Assembly: GCF_000720185.1 (NCBI RefSeq)
Contig: NZ_JOIY01000016.1
Location: forward strand, 1-64,000
Direction of reading: 5' to 3'
DNA: 64,000 nucleotides
Source: Streptomyces sp. NRRL S-340
GTDB lineage: Bacteria; Actinomycetota; Actinomycetes; Streptomycetales; Streptomycetaceae
The notes under the pieces were generated by a model, which was not told the origin of the DNA, did no database searches, and saw only the letters and a program-made list of their open reading frames with translations. Of this stretch, positions 46,655 through 55,033 are shown one piece after another. Position 1 is the stretch's first letter; each line of letters starts with the position of its first letter. The position numbers and the translations under genes are program-made.

Positions 46655-47521
46655 CTACTTCGTCGCCCCCTGGCTGAACCCGTTGTAGATGTAGCGCTGG
46701 AGGAACAGGAAGACGATCAGCGTCGGCAGGATGACCAGGACGGCGCCGGCCGAGATGTCCTCCCAGTGCGCTCCGAAGGGGCCCTTGAAGCGGAACAGGG
46801 CCGTGGAGATCGTGCCCTTGTCCTCCGAGGGCATGTAGAGGAAGGGGATGTAGAAGTCGTTGTACGTGGTGATCCCCTTGATGATCACCACCGTGGCGAT
46901 CGCCGGCTTCAGCATCGGGAAGATGATCTTGCGGTAGATGGTGAACGCGTTCGCCCCGTCCAGCCGCGCCGCCTCGTCCAGGGAGGTCGGGATCCCCCGG
47001 ATGAACTGCAGGAAGATGTAGATGGAGACGATGTCGGTGCCCATGTACAGCAGGACCGGCGCCCACCGGCTGTCGAAGAGGCCGAAGCTGTTCACGACCT
47101 GGAAGGTCGCCACCTGCGTCGTCACGCCCGGCACCAGCGTGGCGACCAGGAACAGCGCCATCACCAGTTTCTTGAAGCGGAACTCGAAGCGGTCGATGGC
47201 GTACGCCGTCATGGAACCGATCAGCACCGTGCCGGTGACGGAGAACAGCAGGATGAACGCCGTGTTCCCGAACGCCTGGAGCATGTGCCCGTCGGTGAAC
47301 GCGGTCGCGTAGTTCGAGAAGTTGAGCCAGTCGTGCGGCAGACTCAGCGCACCGCCGTCGGAGACCTCCTGGGACGTCTTCAGCGACGTCAGGAAGAGGG
47401 CGGCGAGCGGGGCGAGCACCACCAGCGAGGCGACGGCCAGTGACAGGTACGTCAGCGTCGTCGCGACGCCGGAGCGCCTGCGCCGGGGGGCGGACTCAAG
47501 TGCGGGAGCGGGGGCGGTCAT
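46655..47521 (-). CDS. sugar ABC transporter permease 2 (mannoside locus)
   Basis: A 288-residue MalG-type permease with six membrane segments. The coupling motif is DEAARLDGANAFTIYRKIIFPMLKP. ATG 47521 overlaps the stop of the upstream permease (ATGA). It ends near a short gap before the MFS gene. It partners with the next-listed permease and the lipoprotein encoded further right; no ATPase gene is present. Confidence 0.92.
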   Translation of the reverse strand: MTAPAPALESAPRRRRSGVATTLTYLSLAVASLVVLAPLAALFLTSLKTSQEVSDGGALSLPHDWLNFSNYATAFTDGHMLQAFGNTAFILLFSVTGTVLIGSMTAYAIDRFEFRFKKLVMALFLVATLVPGVTTQVATFQVVNSFGLFDSRWAPVLLYMGTDIVSIYIFLQFIRGIPTSLDEAARLDGANAFTIYRKIIFPMLKPAIATVVIIKGITTYNDFYIPFLYMPSEDKGTISTALFRFKGPFGAHWEDISAGAVLVILPTLIVFLFLQRYIYNGFSQGATK

Positions 47522-48525
47522 GCGAGGTCCACCTTCTCGTCGGGCACCAGGCGCCGCTGGATCCACGTGATCAGCAGGACCACCAGAAGCAGCACCACGG
47601 CGCAGGCCGAGGCCAGGCCGGTCTTGTTGAACTGGAAGGCGAGCTTGACCGTCTGGATGACGAAGGTCGACGTGCCGGTCGCGCCGCCGGTCATGATCCA
47701 CGGGATCTCGAAGACGGACAGCGAGCCGGAGACCGCCAGGATGACGCTGAGGCTGAGCACCGGGCGGATGCTCGGCACGATCAGGTGCCGGAACTGCTGC
47801 CAGCGGTTCGCGCCGTCGAGCTGGGCGGCCTCGTACAGCTCGCCGGGTACGGACTGGATCGCGCCGAGGAACAGCACGAAGTTCAGGCCGGTGAAGCGCC
47901 ACACCGAGACCCCGGCCAGCGAGGTGTTGGCCGACTGCGGGTCACCGAGCCAGGCGTGGTCGCCGCCGGCACCGAAGAGGGACAGGACCGAGTCGAGGGT
48001 GCCGCCGTCCTGGAAGAAGTACAGGAAGACGAAGCCGATCGCGACGCCGTTGATGAGGTAGGGGAAGAACAGGATCCCCTTGAACAGGTTGCGCAGCCGC
48101 AGGTCGAAGCTGAGGATCGTCGCGAAGTACAGCGCGGCGGCGATCTGCACGACGGAAGCGGCCAGGTAGTACAGGCTCACCGCGAACACCCGGAAGAACT
48201 CCGGCCGGGTGAACAGCTCCTTGTAGTTGTCCGCGCCGACGAAGTTCCGGTCGGGGCTGACGCCGTCCCAGTCGGTGAAGCTGTAGTAGATCATGTTGCC
48301 CACCGGCACGTACGTGAACGTGATCAGCAGGGCCAGCGGGACCAGCAGGAACAGCCACGGCGTGGCGCGGCGCAGCGGGTGGTCGCGCCAGGTCCGCACG
48401 GAGCCGGCGCCCCGGGCGGCGCCCGCCGGGGAGCGGCGTCCGCGCCGGCGGGGGAACGGGCCCGGGCCGGCGAGCGGGCCGGGCGGGTCGGGCGGCGGTG
48501 GTGCGGTGCGGGTGAGGTCGGTCAT
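47518..48525 (-). CDS. sugar ABC transporter permease 1 (mannoside locus)
   Basis: A 335-residue MalF-type permease. A Pro/Arg-rich cytoplasmic start of about 50 residues leads into six membrane segments (LFLLVPLALLITFTYVPVGN first). The coupling motif reads YEAAQLDGANRWQQFRHLIVPSIRP. ATG 48525 follows AAAGG. It lies between the binding-protein gene and the second permease gene. Confidence 0.92.
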   Translation of the reverse strand: MTDLTRTAPPPPDPPGPLAGPGPFPRRRGRRSPAGAARGAGSVRTWRDHPLRRATPWLFLLVPLALLITFTYVPVGNMIYYSFTDWDGVSPDRNFVGADNYKELFTRPEFFRVFAVSLYYLAASVVQIAAALYFATILSFDLRLRNLFKGILFFPYLINGVAIGFVFLYFFQDGGTLDSVLSLFGAGGDHAWLGDPQSANTSLAGVSVWRFTGLNFVLFLGAIQSVPGELYEAAQLDGANRWQQFRHLIVPSIRPVLSLSVILAVSGSLSVFEIPWIMTGGATGTSTFVIQTVKLAFQFNKTGLASACAVVLLLVVLLITWIQRRLVPDEKVDLA

Positions 48526-48630
48526 GTCGGCGGGGCCTTTCGTCGTCCGCGGTGAGTGCGGTCGGCACACCGGGCGCCGGCCCGTGGGCGGCGGAGCCGG
48601 GCCGGGGCGGGGCCCGGTGTGCCGACCGGT

Positions 48631-49953
48631 TCAGGAGCCGGCGCTCTGCCTGGCCTCGGCCCAGCGCTTGTCCAGGTCGGAGAAGTAGTCCTCCAGCGAG
48701 CCCTTCTGCGCGCCGCGCGCCAGGTCGACGAGCTTTTGCCGGTAGTCCGGCTTGCTCAGCCCGATCTCCGAGGCGTTGTCGATCGCGTTGACGTCGGCGG
48801 TCTTCGCCTCGGAGCGCTCGATCATCGTGACATCGTTGTCAACATAGCCTTGCAGCGTGCTCGGCAGCTTGACGGCCTTCAGGGGTGAGACGGCGCCCTC
48901 GGAGGCGGAGTAGCCGGACTTCTCGGTGAACCAGTCGATCCAGGCGCGCGCGGCGGCCTTGTGGGACGAGTGGACGTTGACGGCCTGCTGGTAGTCGGAG
49001 AGCAGGGTGGCGCAGAAGTGGCCGGCCTTCTGGACCGGGAACGGCATGAAGCCGATGTCGTCGGGATCGGTGCCGGCCTTCTTCGCGGCGTCCCGCATCT
49101 GCGTGATCGCCCACGAACCGAGCAGCATGCTGCCGGTCTTCCCCTTGGCCAGCAGCGTCTTGGAGTTCTCCCAGTTGGTGGTGGTCGGGTCCTTCTCGGC
49201 GAGCCCGCCGTGGACGATGCCGTAGAGGAGCGTGTCGATCACGTTCAGGTCGCCGCCGGCGGCCCACGGCTCGTCCGTCGCGGCCAGGGCGTCGAAGGCC
49301 TTGGCGTCGCAGCTGACCGAGCCGACGCTGTTGGTCCAGGGGCTGCTGAGCGGCCAGCCGTCCTTGAAGTTGGTGTAGTAGGGGGTCGCGCCGGTCTTCG
49401 ACCCGACGGCCCGCAGGTCGGTGAGGAACTGCTGCGGGGTGGTGGGCCAGGCCGTGACGCCGGCCTTCTTCCACAGGGTCTTGTTGTAGACGAAGCCGTT
49501 GGCGGTGCCGAAGGTGGCGATGCCGTAGGTCTTGCCGTTCACGTCCGTCTTGTCGGTGAAGCGGTACTTGTTCCGCAGCGACGCCGTCGACCCCAGCGGC
49601 GCGAAGAACTTCGGGTAGTCGCCCTTGGAGATCGCCGCGGGGATCATCAGGACGTCACCGTAGTTCTCGGTGTTCATGCGGATCTTGACCTCACCCTCGT
49701 AGTCGGTGATGCCCTCGAACTTCACCTTGACCTTCGGGTAGGTCCTGTTGAACTCGGCCGCGTACTTCTTCATCGTGCCGTTCTGCACGAGGTCGGTGCG
49801 GTGGGTCAGGACCGTGATGGTGCCCGAGACGGCCCCCGGGTCCGACGGCGCGGTGGCGGTCTCGTTCGACGGCGCGCCCGCTCCGCTGCACCCCGCGACG
49901 GTCAGCATCGCGGTGGTGAGCAGAGCGGTGCTCAGTGTCGTCTTCCTCCCCAT
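48631..49953 (-). CDS. sugar-binding lipoprotein (mannoside locus)
   Basis: A 440-residue family-1 solute-binding protein. The lipobox is LTVAGC at about residues 17-22, so it is lipid-anchored outside the cell. The binding fold shows SGTITVLTHRTDLVQNGTMKKYAAEFN and IATFGTANGFVYNKTLWKKAGV. ATG 49953 has GGAAGGAG upstream. It is first in a three-gene operon divergent from a beta-mannosidase gene, so manno-oligosaccharides or mannosides are the likely cargo, by context only. Confidence 0.92.
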   Translation of the reverse strand: MGRKTTLSTALLTTAMLTVAGCSGAGAPSNETATAPSDPGAVSGTITVLTHRTDLVQNGTMKKYAAEFNRTYPKVKVKFEGITDYEGEVKIRMNTENYGDVLMIPAAISKGDYPKFFAPLGSTASLRNKYRFTDKTDVNGKTYGIATFGTANGFVYNKTLWKKAGVTAWPTTPQQFLTDLRAVGSKTGATPYYTNFKDGWPLSSPWTNSVGSVSCDAKAFDALAATDEPWAAGGDLNVIDTLLYGIVHGGLAEKDPTTTNWENSKTLLAKGKTGSMLLGSWAITQMRDAAKKAGTDPDDIGFMPFPVQKAGHFCATLLSDYQQAVNVHSSHKAAARAWIDWFTEKSGYSASEGAVSPLKAVKLPSTLQGYVDNDVTMIERSEAKTADVNAIDNASEIGLSKPDYRQKLVDLARGAQKGSLEDYFSDLDKRWAEARQSAGS

Positions 49954-50018
49954 GTGCCCAACTCCTTCCAAGGGTTACGGCTCGGGCTGCGGTGGTTGAC
50001 GGAACTATGGCAGTCGAT

Positions 50019-50047
50019 GGTGAACCGGTAAAGCTCGCGAGTTCACC
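50019..50047. promoter_or_regulatory. GGTGAAC-N15-GTTCACC operator-like repeat
   Basis: Seven-bp perfect arms with centres 22 bp apart, about two helical turns. A third GTTCACC lies at 50098-50104. All sit in the 316-bp divergent gap between the binding-protein and beta-mannosidase genes, which holds no gene. Confidence 0.5.
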
Positions 50048-50148
50048 GCGATATTCAATCGTTACCTCGCGTCGGTCGGCTGCTTCACAACCTGCCTGTT
50101 CACCAGGCTCGTCAGCGTTGAGGGGAGCGATGGAAAGGGACTAGACCG

Positions 50149-50158
50149 GTTCATGAAC
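50149..50158. promoter_or_regulatory. GTTCATGAAC palindrome
   Basis: A perfect 10-bp palindrome, extended imperfectly to CCGGTTCATGAACGGG. It lies 112 bp before the beta-mannosidase start and shares GTTCA halves with the repeats at 50041 and 50098. Confidence 0.45.
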
Positions 50159-50269
50159 GGGGGTTAGGTTGGTCGCGTCGTGCCGCCGTGCGCCGACCGG
50201 AACCGGCCGCTGCCCGGACTCCGTCCGCACCGTCCCGCGCCTGCCCGCACCTCCCGATAGGAGCCGCAC

Positions 50270-52744
50270 ATGAAGGACGTCGTCCAGCTCGCCGAGGGCT
50301 GGAGCCTCCACCACGACGGGACCCCGCTGCCCGCCCGGGTCCCCGGCTGCGTGCACACCGACCTGCTGGCCGCCGGGGTGATCCCCGACCCGTACCTCGG
50401 CCTGAACGAGCGGGAGGTCGCCTGGGTCGGGCGCCGGGCGTGGACGTACACCCGCACCCTCGGCCCGGAGGACACCGGCACCGGCGCCCACGAGCGCACC
50501 GACCTCGTCTTCGACGGCCTGGACACCGCCGCCGTGATCACCGTGGACGGGAGGGAACTGGGCCGCACGCGCAACATGCACCGCCGCCACCGCTTCGACG
50601 TCACCGGCGTGAGCGGCCGGCTGGCCGTGGAGTTCGCCTCCGCCTACGACGAGGCCGAGGCCGTACGGGCCGTGACCGGTGAGCGGCCCAACGTCTATCC
50701 GGAACCGTTCCAGTACATCCGCAAGATGGCCTGCGCCTTCGGCTGGGACTGGGGCCCGACGCTGGTCACCGCCGGGATGTGGCGGCCGGTCCGGCTGGAG
50801 CGCTGGTCGACGGCCCGGCTGGCCGGGGTGCGCCCGCTGGTGACGGTCGCCGACGGCAGGGGCCGGGTGGAGATCCACGTCGACCTCGAACGCACGGCGC
50901 GCGGCGCGGACCGGAGGCTGGTCCTGCGGGCCGAGGTGGCGGGCGTGCGGGCCCGCACGGACGTCGACGGCGACCGGGCGGTGCTGACCCTCGACGTGCC
51001 GGACCCGGCTTTGTGGTGGCCGCGCGGGTACGGCGAACAGCCCCTGTACGAACTCGAGTTGACCCTCGCCGACGAGGAGGCGGCACAGGGCGGCCGGACC
51101 CTGGACTCCTGGAGCCGGCGGATCGGCTTCCGCACCGTCACGCTCGACCGCTCCCGCGACGAGCACGGCACCGGCTTCACCTTCGTGGTCAACGGCGTAC
51201 GGATCTTCGCGCGCGGCGTGAACTGGATACCCGACGACGTCTTCCCCTCCCGCATCACTCCCGAGCGCTACCGGACCCGGCTGCGGCAGGCCGCCGCGGC
51301 GGGCGTCGACCTCGTGCGGATCTGGGGCGGCGGCATCTACGAGGACCACGCCTTCTACGACGCCTGCGACGAGATGGGCCTCATGGTCTGGCAGGACTTC
51401 CTCTTCGCCTGCGCCGCCTATCCGGAGGAGCAGCCGCTGCGCGGTGAGGTCGAGGCGGAGGCCCGCGACAACGTTGTCCGGCTGATGCCGCACCCCAGCC
51501 TGGTGCTCTGGAACGGCAACAACGAGAACCTGTGGGGCTTCAGGGACTGGGACTGGGAGCCGGAACTGGCGGGCGACTCCTGGGGCGGCGGCTACTACCT
51601 CGACCTGCTGCCCCGCCTCGTCGCCGAACTCGACCCCACCCGCCCCTACACCGCCGGCAGCCCCTGGTCCGGCTCCTGGGACCACCACCCCAACGACCCC
51701 GACCACGGCACCCACCACTCCTGGGAGGTGTGGAACCGCCGGGACTACGCCGACTACCGCGCGTCGGTGCCCCGTTTCGTCGCCGAGTTCGGCTGGCAGG
51801 CGCCGCCCGCCCTGGCCACCCTGCGCCGCGCCCTGCCCGGCGAACAGCTCGCCCCCGACTCCCCGGGCATGCTGCACCACCAGAAGGCCGAGGACGGGAA
51901 CGGCAAACTGGACCGCGGCATCGCCCGCCACTTCCCGCTGCCCCAGGGCGACTTCGACCGCTGGCACTACCTCGCCCAGGTCGTGCAGGCCCGCGCCGTG
52001 GCCGCCGGCATCGAGCACTGGCGCGCCCACTGGCCCCGGTGTGCCGGAACCGTCGTCTGGCAGCTCAACGACTGCTGGCCGGTCAGCTCCTGGTCCGCGA
52101 TCGACGGCGACGGCCGCCCCAAGCCGCTCTACCACGAACTGCGCCGCGTCTACGCCGACCGGCTGCTGACCCTGCTGCCCCCGGCCGGGGAAAGCGGGAC
52201 CCGGGCCGGGGAAGCCGGGTCCGAGGCCGGGGGAGGCGGGGCACCGGCCCTCGCGCTGGTCAACCAGTCCGCCGAGCCCTGGCACACCACGGTCACGCTG
52301 CGGCGGCTGCGGGCAGACGGCAGCACCGTGGCACAGGCCGTGCTCGACGTCACGGTCCCCGCGCGCTCCGTGGCCCGGCCCGCCCTGCCCGCGGACCTGG
52401 CGCCCGACGCGGCGTCGGCCGAGGAGTTCCTGGTGGCCGACGCCGACGGGCTGCGCGCCCTGCACTTCCCCGTCCCGGACAAGGACTTCTCCTGCCCGGC
52501 GCCCCGCTACGACGTCACGGTCCACGACCTGGGCGACAGCGGTAGTGTCGACGTCGTGGTGACAGCACACACCCTGGTACGAGACCTCCTGCTGCAGGCC
52601 GACCGGTTGGGTCCCGAGGCCGCCTGCGACACCGGACTCCGGACGCTGCTGCCCGGTGAGCGCGTCCGGCTGCGCCTGCGCGGCGCGAGCGAGACCGGCG
52701 CCAACGCGGTCCGGGCGGCGCTCTTCAGCGGGGAACCGGCGTGA
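50270..52744 (+). CDS. beta-mannosidase, GH2
   Basis: An 824-residue cytoplasmic GH2 enzyme. The N-terminal jelly-roll begins with LAEGWSLHHDGTPLPARVPGCVHTDLLAAGVIPDPY, characteristic of beta-mannosidases. The acid/base is Glu419 in WNGNNENLWG and the nucleophile Glu506 in FVAEFGWQ. There is no signal peptide. Residues about 620-655 include a short Gly/Glu/Ala-rich insertion (PPAGESGTRAGEAGSEAGGGG). ATG 50270 follows GATAGGAG. It processes mannosides brought in by the divergent ABC system, and its stop overlaps the regulator gene (GTGA). Confidence 0.94.
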   Translation: MKDVVQLAEGWSLHHDGTPLPARVPGCVHTDLLAAGVIPDPYLGLNEREVAWVGRRAWTYTRTLGPEDTGTGAHERTDLVFDGLDTAAVITVDGRELGRTRNMHRRHRFDVTGVSGRLAVEFASAYDEAEAVRAVTGERPNVYPEPFQYIRKMACAFGWDWGPTLVTAGMWRPVRLERWSTARLAGVRPLVTVADGRGRVEIHVDLERTARGADRRLVLRAEVAGVRARTDVDGDRAVLTLDVPDPALWWPRGYGEQPLYELELTLADEEAAQGGRTLDSWSRRIGFRTVTLDRSRDEHGTGFTFVVNGVRIFARGVNWIPDDVFPSRITPERYRTRLRQAAAAGVDLVRIWGGGIYEDHAFYDACDEMGLMVWQDFLFACAAYPEEQPLRGEVEAEARDNVVRLMPHPSLVLWNGNNENLWGFRDWDWEPELAGDSWGGGYYLDLLPRLVAELDPTRPYTAGSPWSGSWDHHPNDPDHGTHHSWEVWNRRDYADYRASVPRFVAEFGWQAPPALATLRRALPGEQLAPDSPGMLHHQKAEDGNGKLDRGIARHFPLPQGDFDRWHYLAQVVQARAVAAGIEHWRAHWPRCAGTVVWQLNDCWPVSSWSAIDGDGRPKPLYHELRRVYADRLLTLLPPAGESGTRAGEAGSEAGGGGAPALALVNQSAEPWHTTVTLRRLRADGSTVAQAVLDVTVPARSVARPALPADLAPDAASAEEFLVADADGLRALHFPVPDKDFSCPAPRYDVTVHDLGDSGSVDVVVTAHTLVRDLLLQADRLGPEAACDTGLRTLLPGERVRLRLRGASETGANAVRAALFSGEPA

Positions 52745-53766
52745 GCGCACCCACGGAACGGGTGACCATCAAGGACGTGGCGGCGGCGGCCGGCGTCTCC
52801 AAGGGCGCGGTGTCCCTGGCGTTCAACCACAAGCCGGGCGTCTCGGAGGCCACCCGGGAGCGCATCTTCGCCGCGGCCCGGCAACTGGGCTGGGCGCCGA
52901 ACTCCTCGGCGCGCAGCCTGTCGCGGCAGTCGGTGGACACCATCGGACTGGCCATCTGCCGGCCGGCCCGGCTGCTGGGCCTCGAACCCTTCTACATGGA
53001 GTTCATCTCCGGCATCGAGAGCGTCCTCGCCGAACGCCACTGCTCCCTGCTGCTGCGCCTGGTCAGCAGCCTGGAGGAGGAGATCGCCCTCCAGGAGACC
53101 TGGTGGCGCGAGCGCCAGGTCGGCGGGTCCGTCCTGGTCGACTTCCACCGCGACGACCCCCGCCTGGGTCCGCTCAAGGCGCTCGGGCTGCCGGCGGTGG
53201 CCGTCGGGCACCCCACGCTCACCGGCGGGCTGCCCTCCCTGTGGACCGACGACGCGACCGCCACCGCCGAGGCGGTCCGCTACCTGGCGGCCCTCGGCCA
53301 CCGGCGGATCGCCCGGGTGGGCGGGCCGGCCGGCCTCGGCCACAGCGCCATCCGCTGGGCCGCCTTCCGGGAGACGATGGAAGGCCTCGGCCTGGACGGC
53401 TCCCTGCACGCGGAGACCGGCTTCTCCGGCGAGGAGGGCGCCCGCGCGACGCGCTCGCTGCTGCTGTCCGCGCGGCGGCCCACCGCGATCGTCTACGACA
53501 ACGACCTGATGGCGGTCGCGGGGCTGGGCGTGGCCGCCGAGATGGGCATCTCGGTGCCGGACGAACTCTCCCTGCTGGCCTGGGACGACTCCCAGTTGTG
53601 CCGGCTGACCCATCCGACGCTGTCCGCGATGAGCCATGACGTGCACGGCTTCGGTGCGCAGGTGGCGCGCGTGCTGTTCGACGTGATCGCCGGCCAGGAC
53701 GTCCCGTCCCGGCCGGTGGCGACGCCGTCGCTGGTGCCGCGGGCGTCGACGGCCCCACCGCGCTGA
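52741..53766 (+). CDS. LacI-family regulator of the mannoside locus
   Basis: A 341-residue LacI-type regulator starting at GTG 52741, overlapping the beta-mannosidase stop. The HTH is VTIKDVAAAAGVSKGAVSLAFNHK, with hinge helix PNSSARSLSRQ. The sensor domain has VGGPAGLGHSAIRWAAFRETM and AIVYDNDLMAVAGLGVAAEMG. Being second in the operon with the enzyme, it probably represses both the enzyme and transporter genes through the GTTCACC-type repeats in the divergent gap. Confidence 0.92.
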   Translation: MSAPTERVTIKDVAAAAGVSKGAVSLAFNHKPGVSEATRERIFAAARQLGWAPNSSARSLSRQSVDTIGLAICRPARLLGLEPFYMEFISGIESVLAERHCSLLLRLVSSLEEEIALQETWWRERQVGGSVLVDFHRDDPRLGPLKALGLPAVAVGHPTLTGGLPSLWTDDATATAEAVRYLAALGHRRIARVGGPAGLGHSAIRWAAFRETMEGLGLDGSLHAETGFSGEEGARATRSLLLSARRPTAIVYDNDLMAVAGLGVAAEMGISVPDELSLLAWDDSQLCRLTHPTLSAMSHDVHGFGAQVARVLFDVIAGQDVPSRPVATPSLVPRASTAPPR

Positions 53767-53916
53767 CACCCGTCTGCCCGGCCTCGTCGGCCCGTGCGGC
53801 GCCGCAGAAGAAGGCGGGGAACGCGCGGAGAACGCTGAGAACGCGGGGACGGCAGGCGGAAAAGAAGAAGGAAAGGAGGCGACCCGCTCCTTTCCACTCT
53901 CAACGTATAGCGCACC
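53767..53916. other. gap between lacI and the RAE
   Basis: No gene is apparent in these 150 bp. Its right part is purine-rich (AAAAGAAGAAGGAAAGGAGG) and forms the hairpin listed next. Confidence 0.6.
53858..53895 (-). terminator. hairpin with T-rich tail on the minus strand
   Basis: GGAAAGGAG (53870-53878) pairs with CTCCTTTCC (53887-53895) around an 8-base loop. Read on the minus strand it is followed by TTCTTCTTTTCC (53869-53858), as in an intrinsic terminator. Confidence 0.55.
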
Positions 53917-53932
53917 GGGGGGCTTGCGGCAA
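53904..53932 (-). promoter_or_regulatory. minus-strand promoter using the RAE as its -35
   Basis: On the minus strand TTGCCG (53932-53927), the core of the RAE, is exactly 17 bp from TATACG (53909-53904). Transcription would start near 53897 and run straight into the hairpin at 53895-53870. Confidence 0.5.
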
Positions 53933-53939
53933 GGCCCCC
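53917..53939 (+). promoter_or_regulatory. rifamycin-associated element (RAE)
   Basis: Contains GGGGCTTGCGGCAAGGCCC (53919-53937), identical to the reported RAE consensus as I recall it, with the inverted repeat extended by extra G and C bases. RAEs mark rifamycin-inducible genes in actinomycetes. Its orientation points to the plus-strand helR gene, but helR begins about 1.1 kb downstream. Confidence 0.9.
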
Positions 53940-53996
53940 GTCGTACCGCAGAATGGCCGGCCTATGGCCAGGACCTGCGGAAACGGGAGTCGCGAA

Positions 53997-54530
53997 GTGC
54001 GTGTGACGGTGTCGGCCCACGGGCCGCGCGGTGCCGTGGAACCGCCGGCCGGGCTCGCGGCGCGGCCGGCGGTACGGGCCCGTACCCGTACCCGCTGTAC
54101 GTTCGTGGCGCGCGGCCGGGCCGTCTGGGACCTGACCGGCGACCGGGACGACCGCTGCGCCGCCGGTGAAGTGGACCGGCAGGTGCCGCTGCGCCACGTG
54201 GCCGCCGTCGTGCGGCACGGCGTCGCGGACCCCGCGACGACGGCCGCCCGCGCCGGGGCGCTCCCGGGGGCCGTACCGCAGGCGGCGGACCGTCCGTACC
54301 GGGCCGGCCGGGCGGCGGGCCCGCGACCGCGGCGCCGCCCACGACGGCACCGCCCCGAGCCCCGCGTCCTCGTCCGCCGCGCCCGGGACGGCCCTGGCTC
54401 CCGCGACCCGTGCCCGGGCGCCGGCCGTGGCCGGCCGGATCCGCGCCGACGGCCCCACCGTGGCCGCCCGGCCGCGGCCCGGCTGAGCACGGCAGGGCGC
54501 GCCGGGACCTGGCGGCATCCCGCCGACTGA
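53997..54530 (+). CDS. possible ORF directly downstream of the RAE, perhaps degenerate
   Basis: A 177-codon frame from GTG 53997, with GGGAG eight bases upstream and 58 bp after the RAE. The first 100 codons look protein-coding (VRVTVSAHGPRGAVEPP; WDLTGDRDDRCAAGEVDRQV) with mostly G/C in third position. After about 54300 this frame becomes Arg/Pro-rich, while another plus-strand frame ending at 54486 (with SPASSSAAPGTALAPATRAR) keeps the better codon pattern. That suggests a frameshift or a decaying gene. I recognise no domain. It may equally be non-coding leader between RAE and helR. Confidence 0.3.
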   Translation: MRVTVSAHGPRGAVEPPAGLAARPAVRARTRTRCTFVARGRAVWDLTGDRDDRCAAGEVDRQVPLRHVAAVVRHGVADPATTAARAGALPGAVPQAADRPYRAGRAAGPRPRRRPRRHRPEPRVLVRRARDGPGSRDPCPGAGRGRPDPRRRPHRGRPAAARLSTAGRAGTWRHPAD

Positions 54531-54544
54531 GCCGCCCGCACCGC

Positions 54545-54938
54545 TCCCGACCGAGCGGGTCTCCGGCGGAACGGTGCCTGACCGAGCGGCCTCCGACCAG
54601 GCGGCCTCCGACCGAGCGGCGCCCGACCGGACGGCCCCTGGCCCAACGGCGCCCCGACCGAGCGGCCCACGCCCGAGTGGTGCCCGATCGAGCGGCCTCC
54701 GACCAGGCGGCCTCCGACCGAGTGGCGCCCGCCCGGATGGTGCCCGACCGAGCGGCGCCCGACCGGACGGTGCCCGACCGAGCGGGTCTCCGACGGGACG
54801 GTGCCTGACCGAACGGCTTCCGCCCCGACAGCGCCCGCTCGGACAGCGCCCGCTCGGACGGCGCCCGCCCGGATGGTCCCCCACCGAGCGGCCTCCGCCC
54901 CGACAGCCCCCACCGAACGCCGCCCGACCGGACGGCCC
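54545..54938 (+). repeat. 15-bp minisatellite, about 26 units
   Basis: About 26 tandem imperfect units of 15 bp with consensus CCCGACCGAGCGGCG; only two units appear to be 16 bp. Some longer stretches are re-duplicated (for example, around 54580 and 54690). Because the period is a multiple of three, several frames stay open across it, giving false long reading frames on both strands. It ends about 95 bp before the helR start. Confidence 0.92.
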
Positions 54939-54941
54939 TGC

Positions 54942-54983
54942 CCGGTGCGCCGGAACAAGGCCCCGCCCCGGTGTGCCGGAACA
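54942..54983 (+). repeat. direct repeat just upstream of helR
   Basis: CCGGTGCGCCGGAACA and CCGGTGTGCCGGAACA, 27 bp apart. Between them lies CAAGGCCCCG, the same as the right half of the RAE. Confidence 0.65.
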
Positions 54984-55033
54984 GTGCACCGTACCGGCAC
55001 AGACCACAGACACAGATGCGGAGCATCACGGAC

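Noticed and set aside
54545..54938. CRISPR array
   Set aside because: Units are 15 bp, contiguous and degenerate, without spacers. No cas genes are present.
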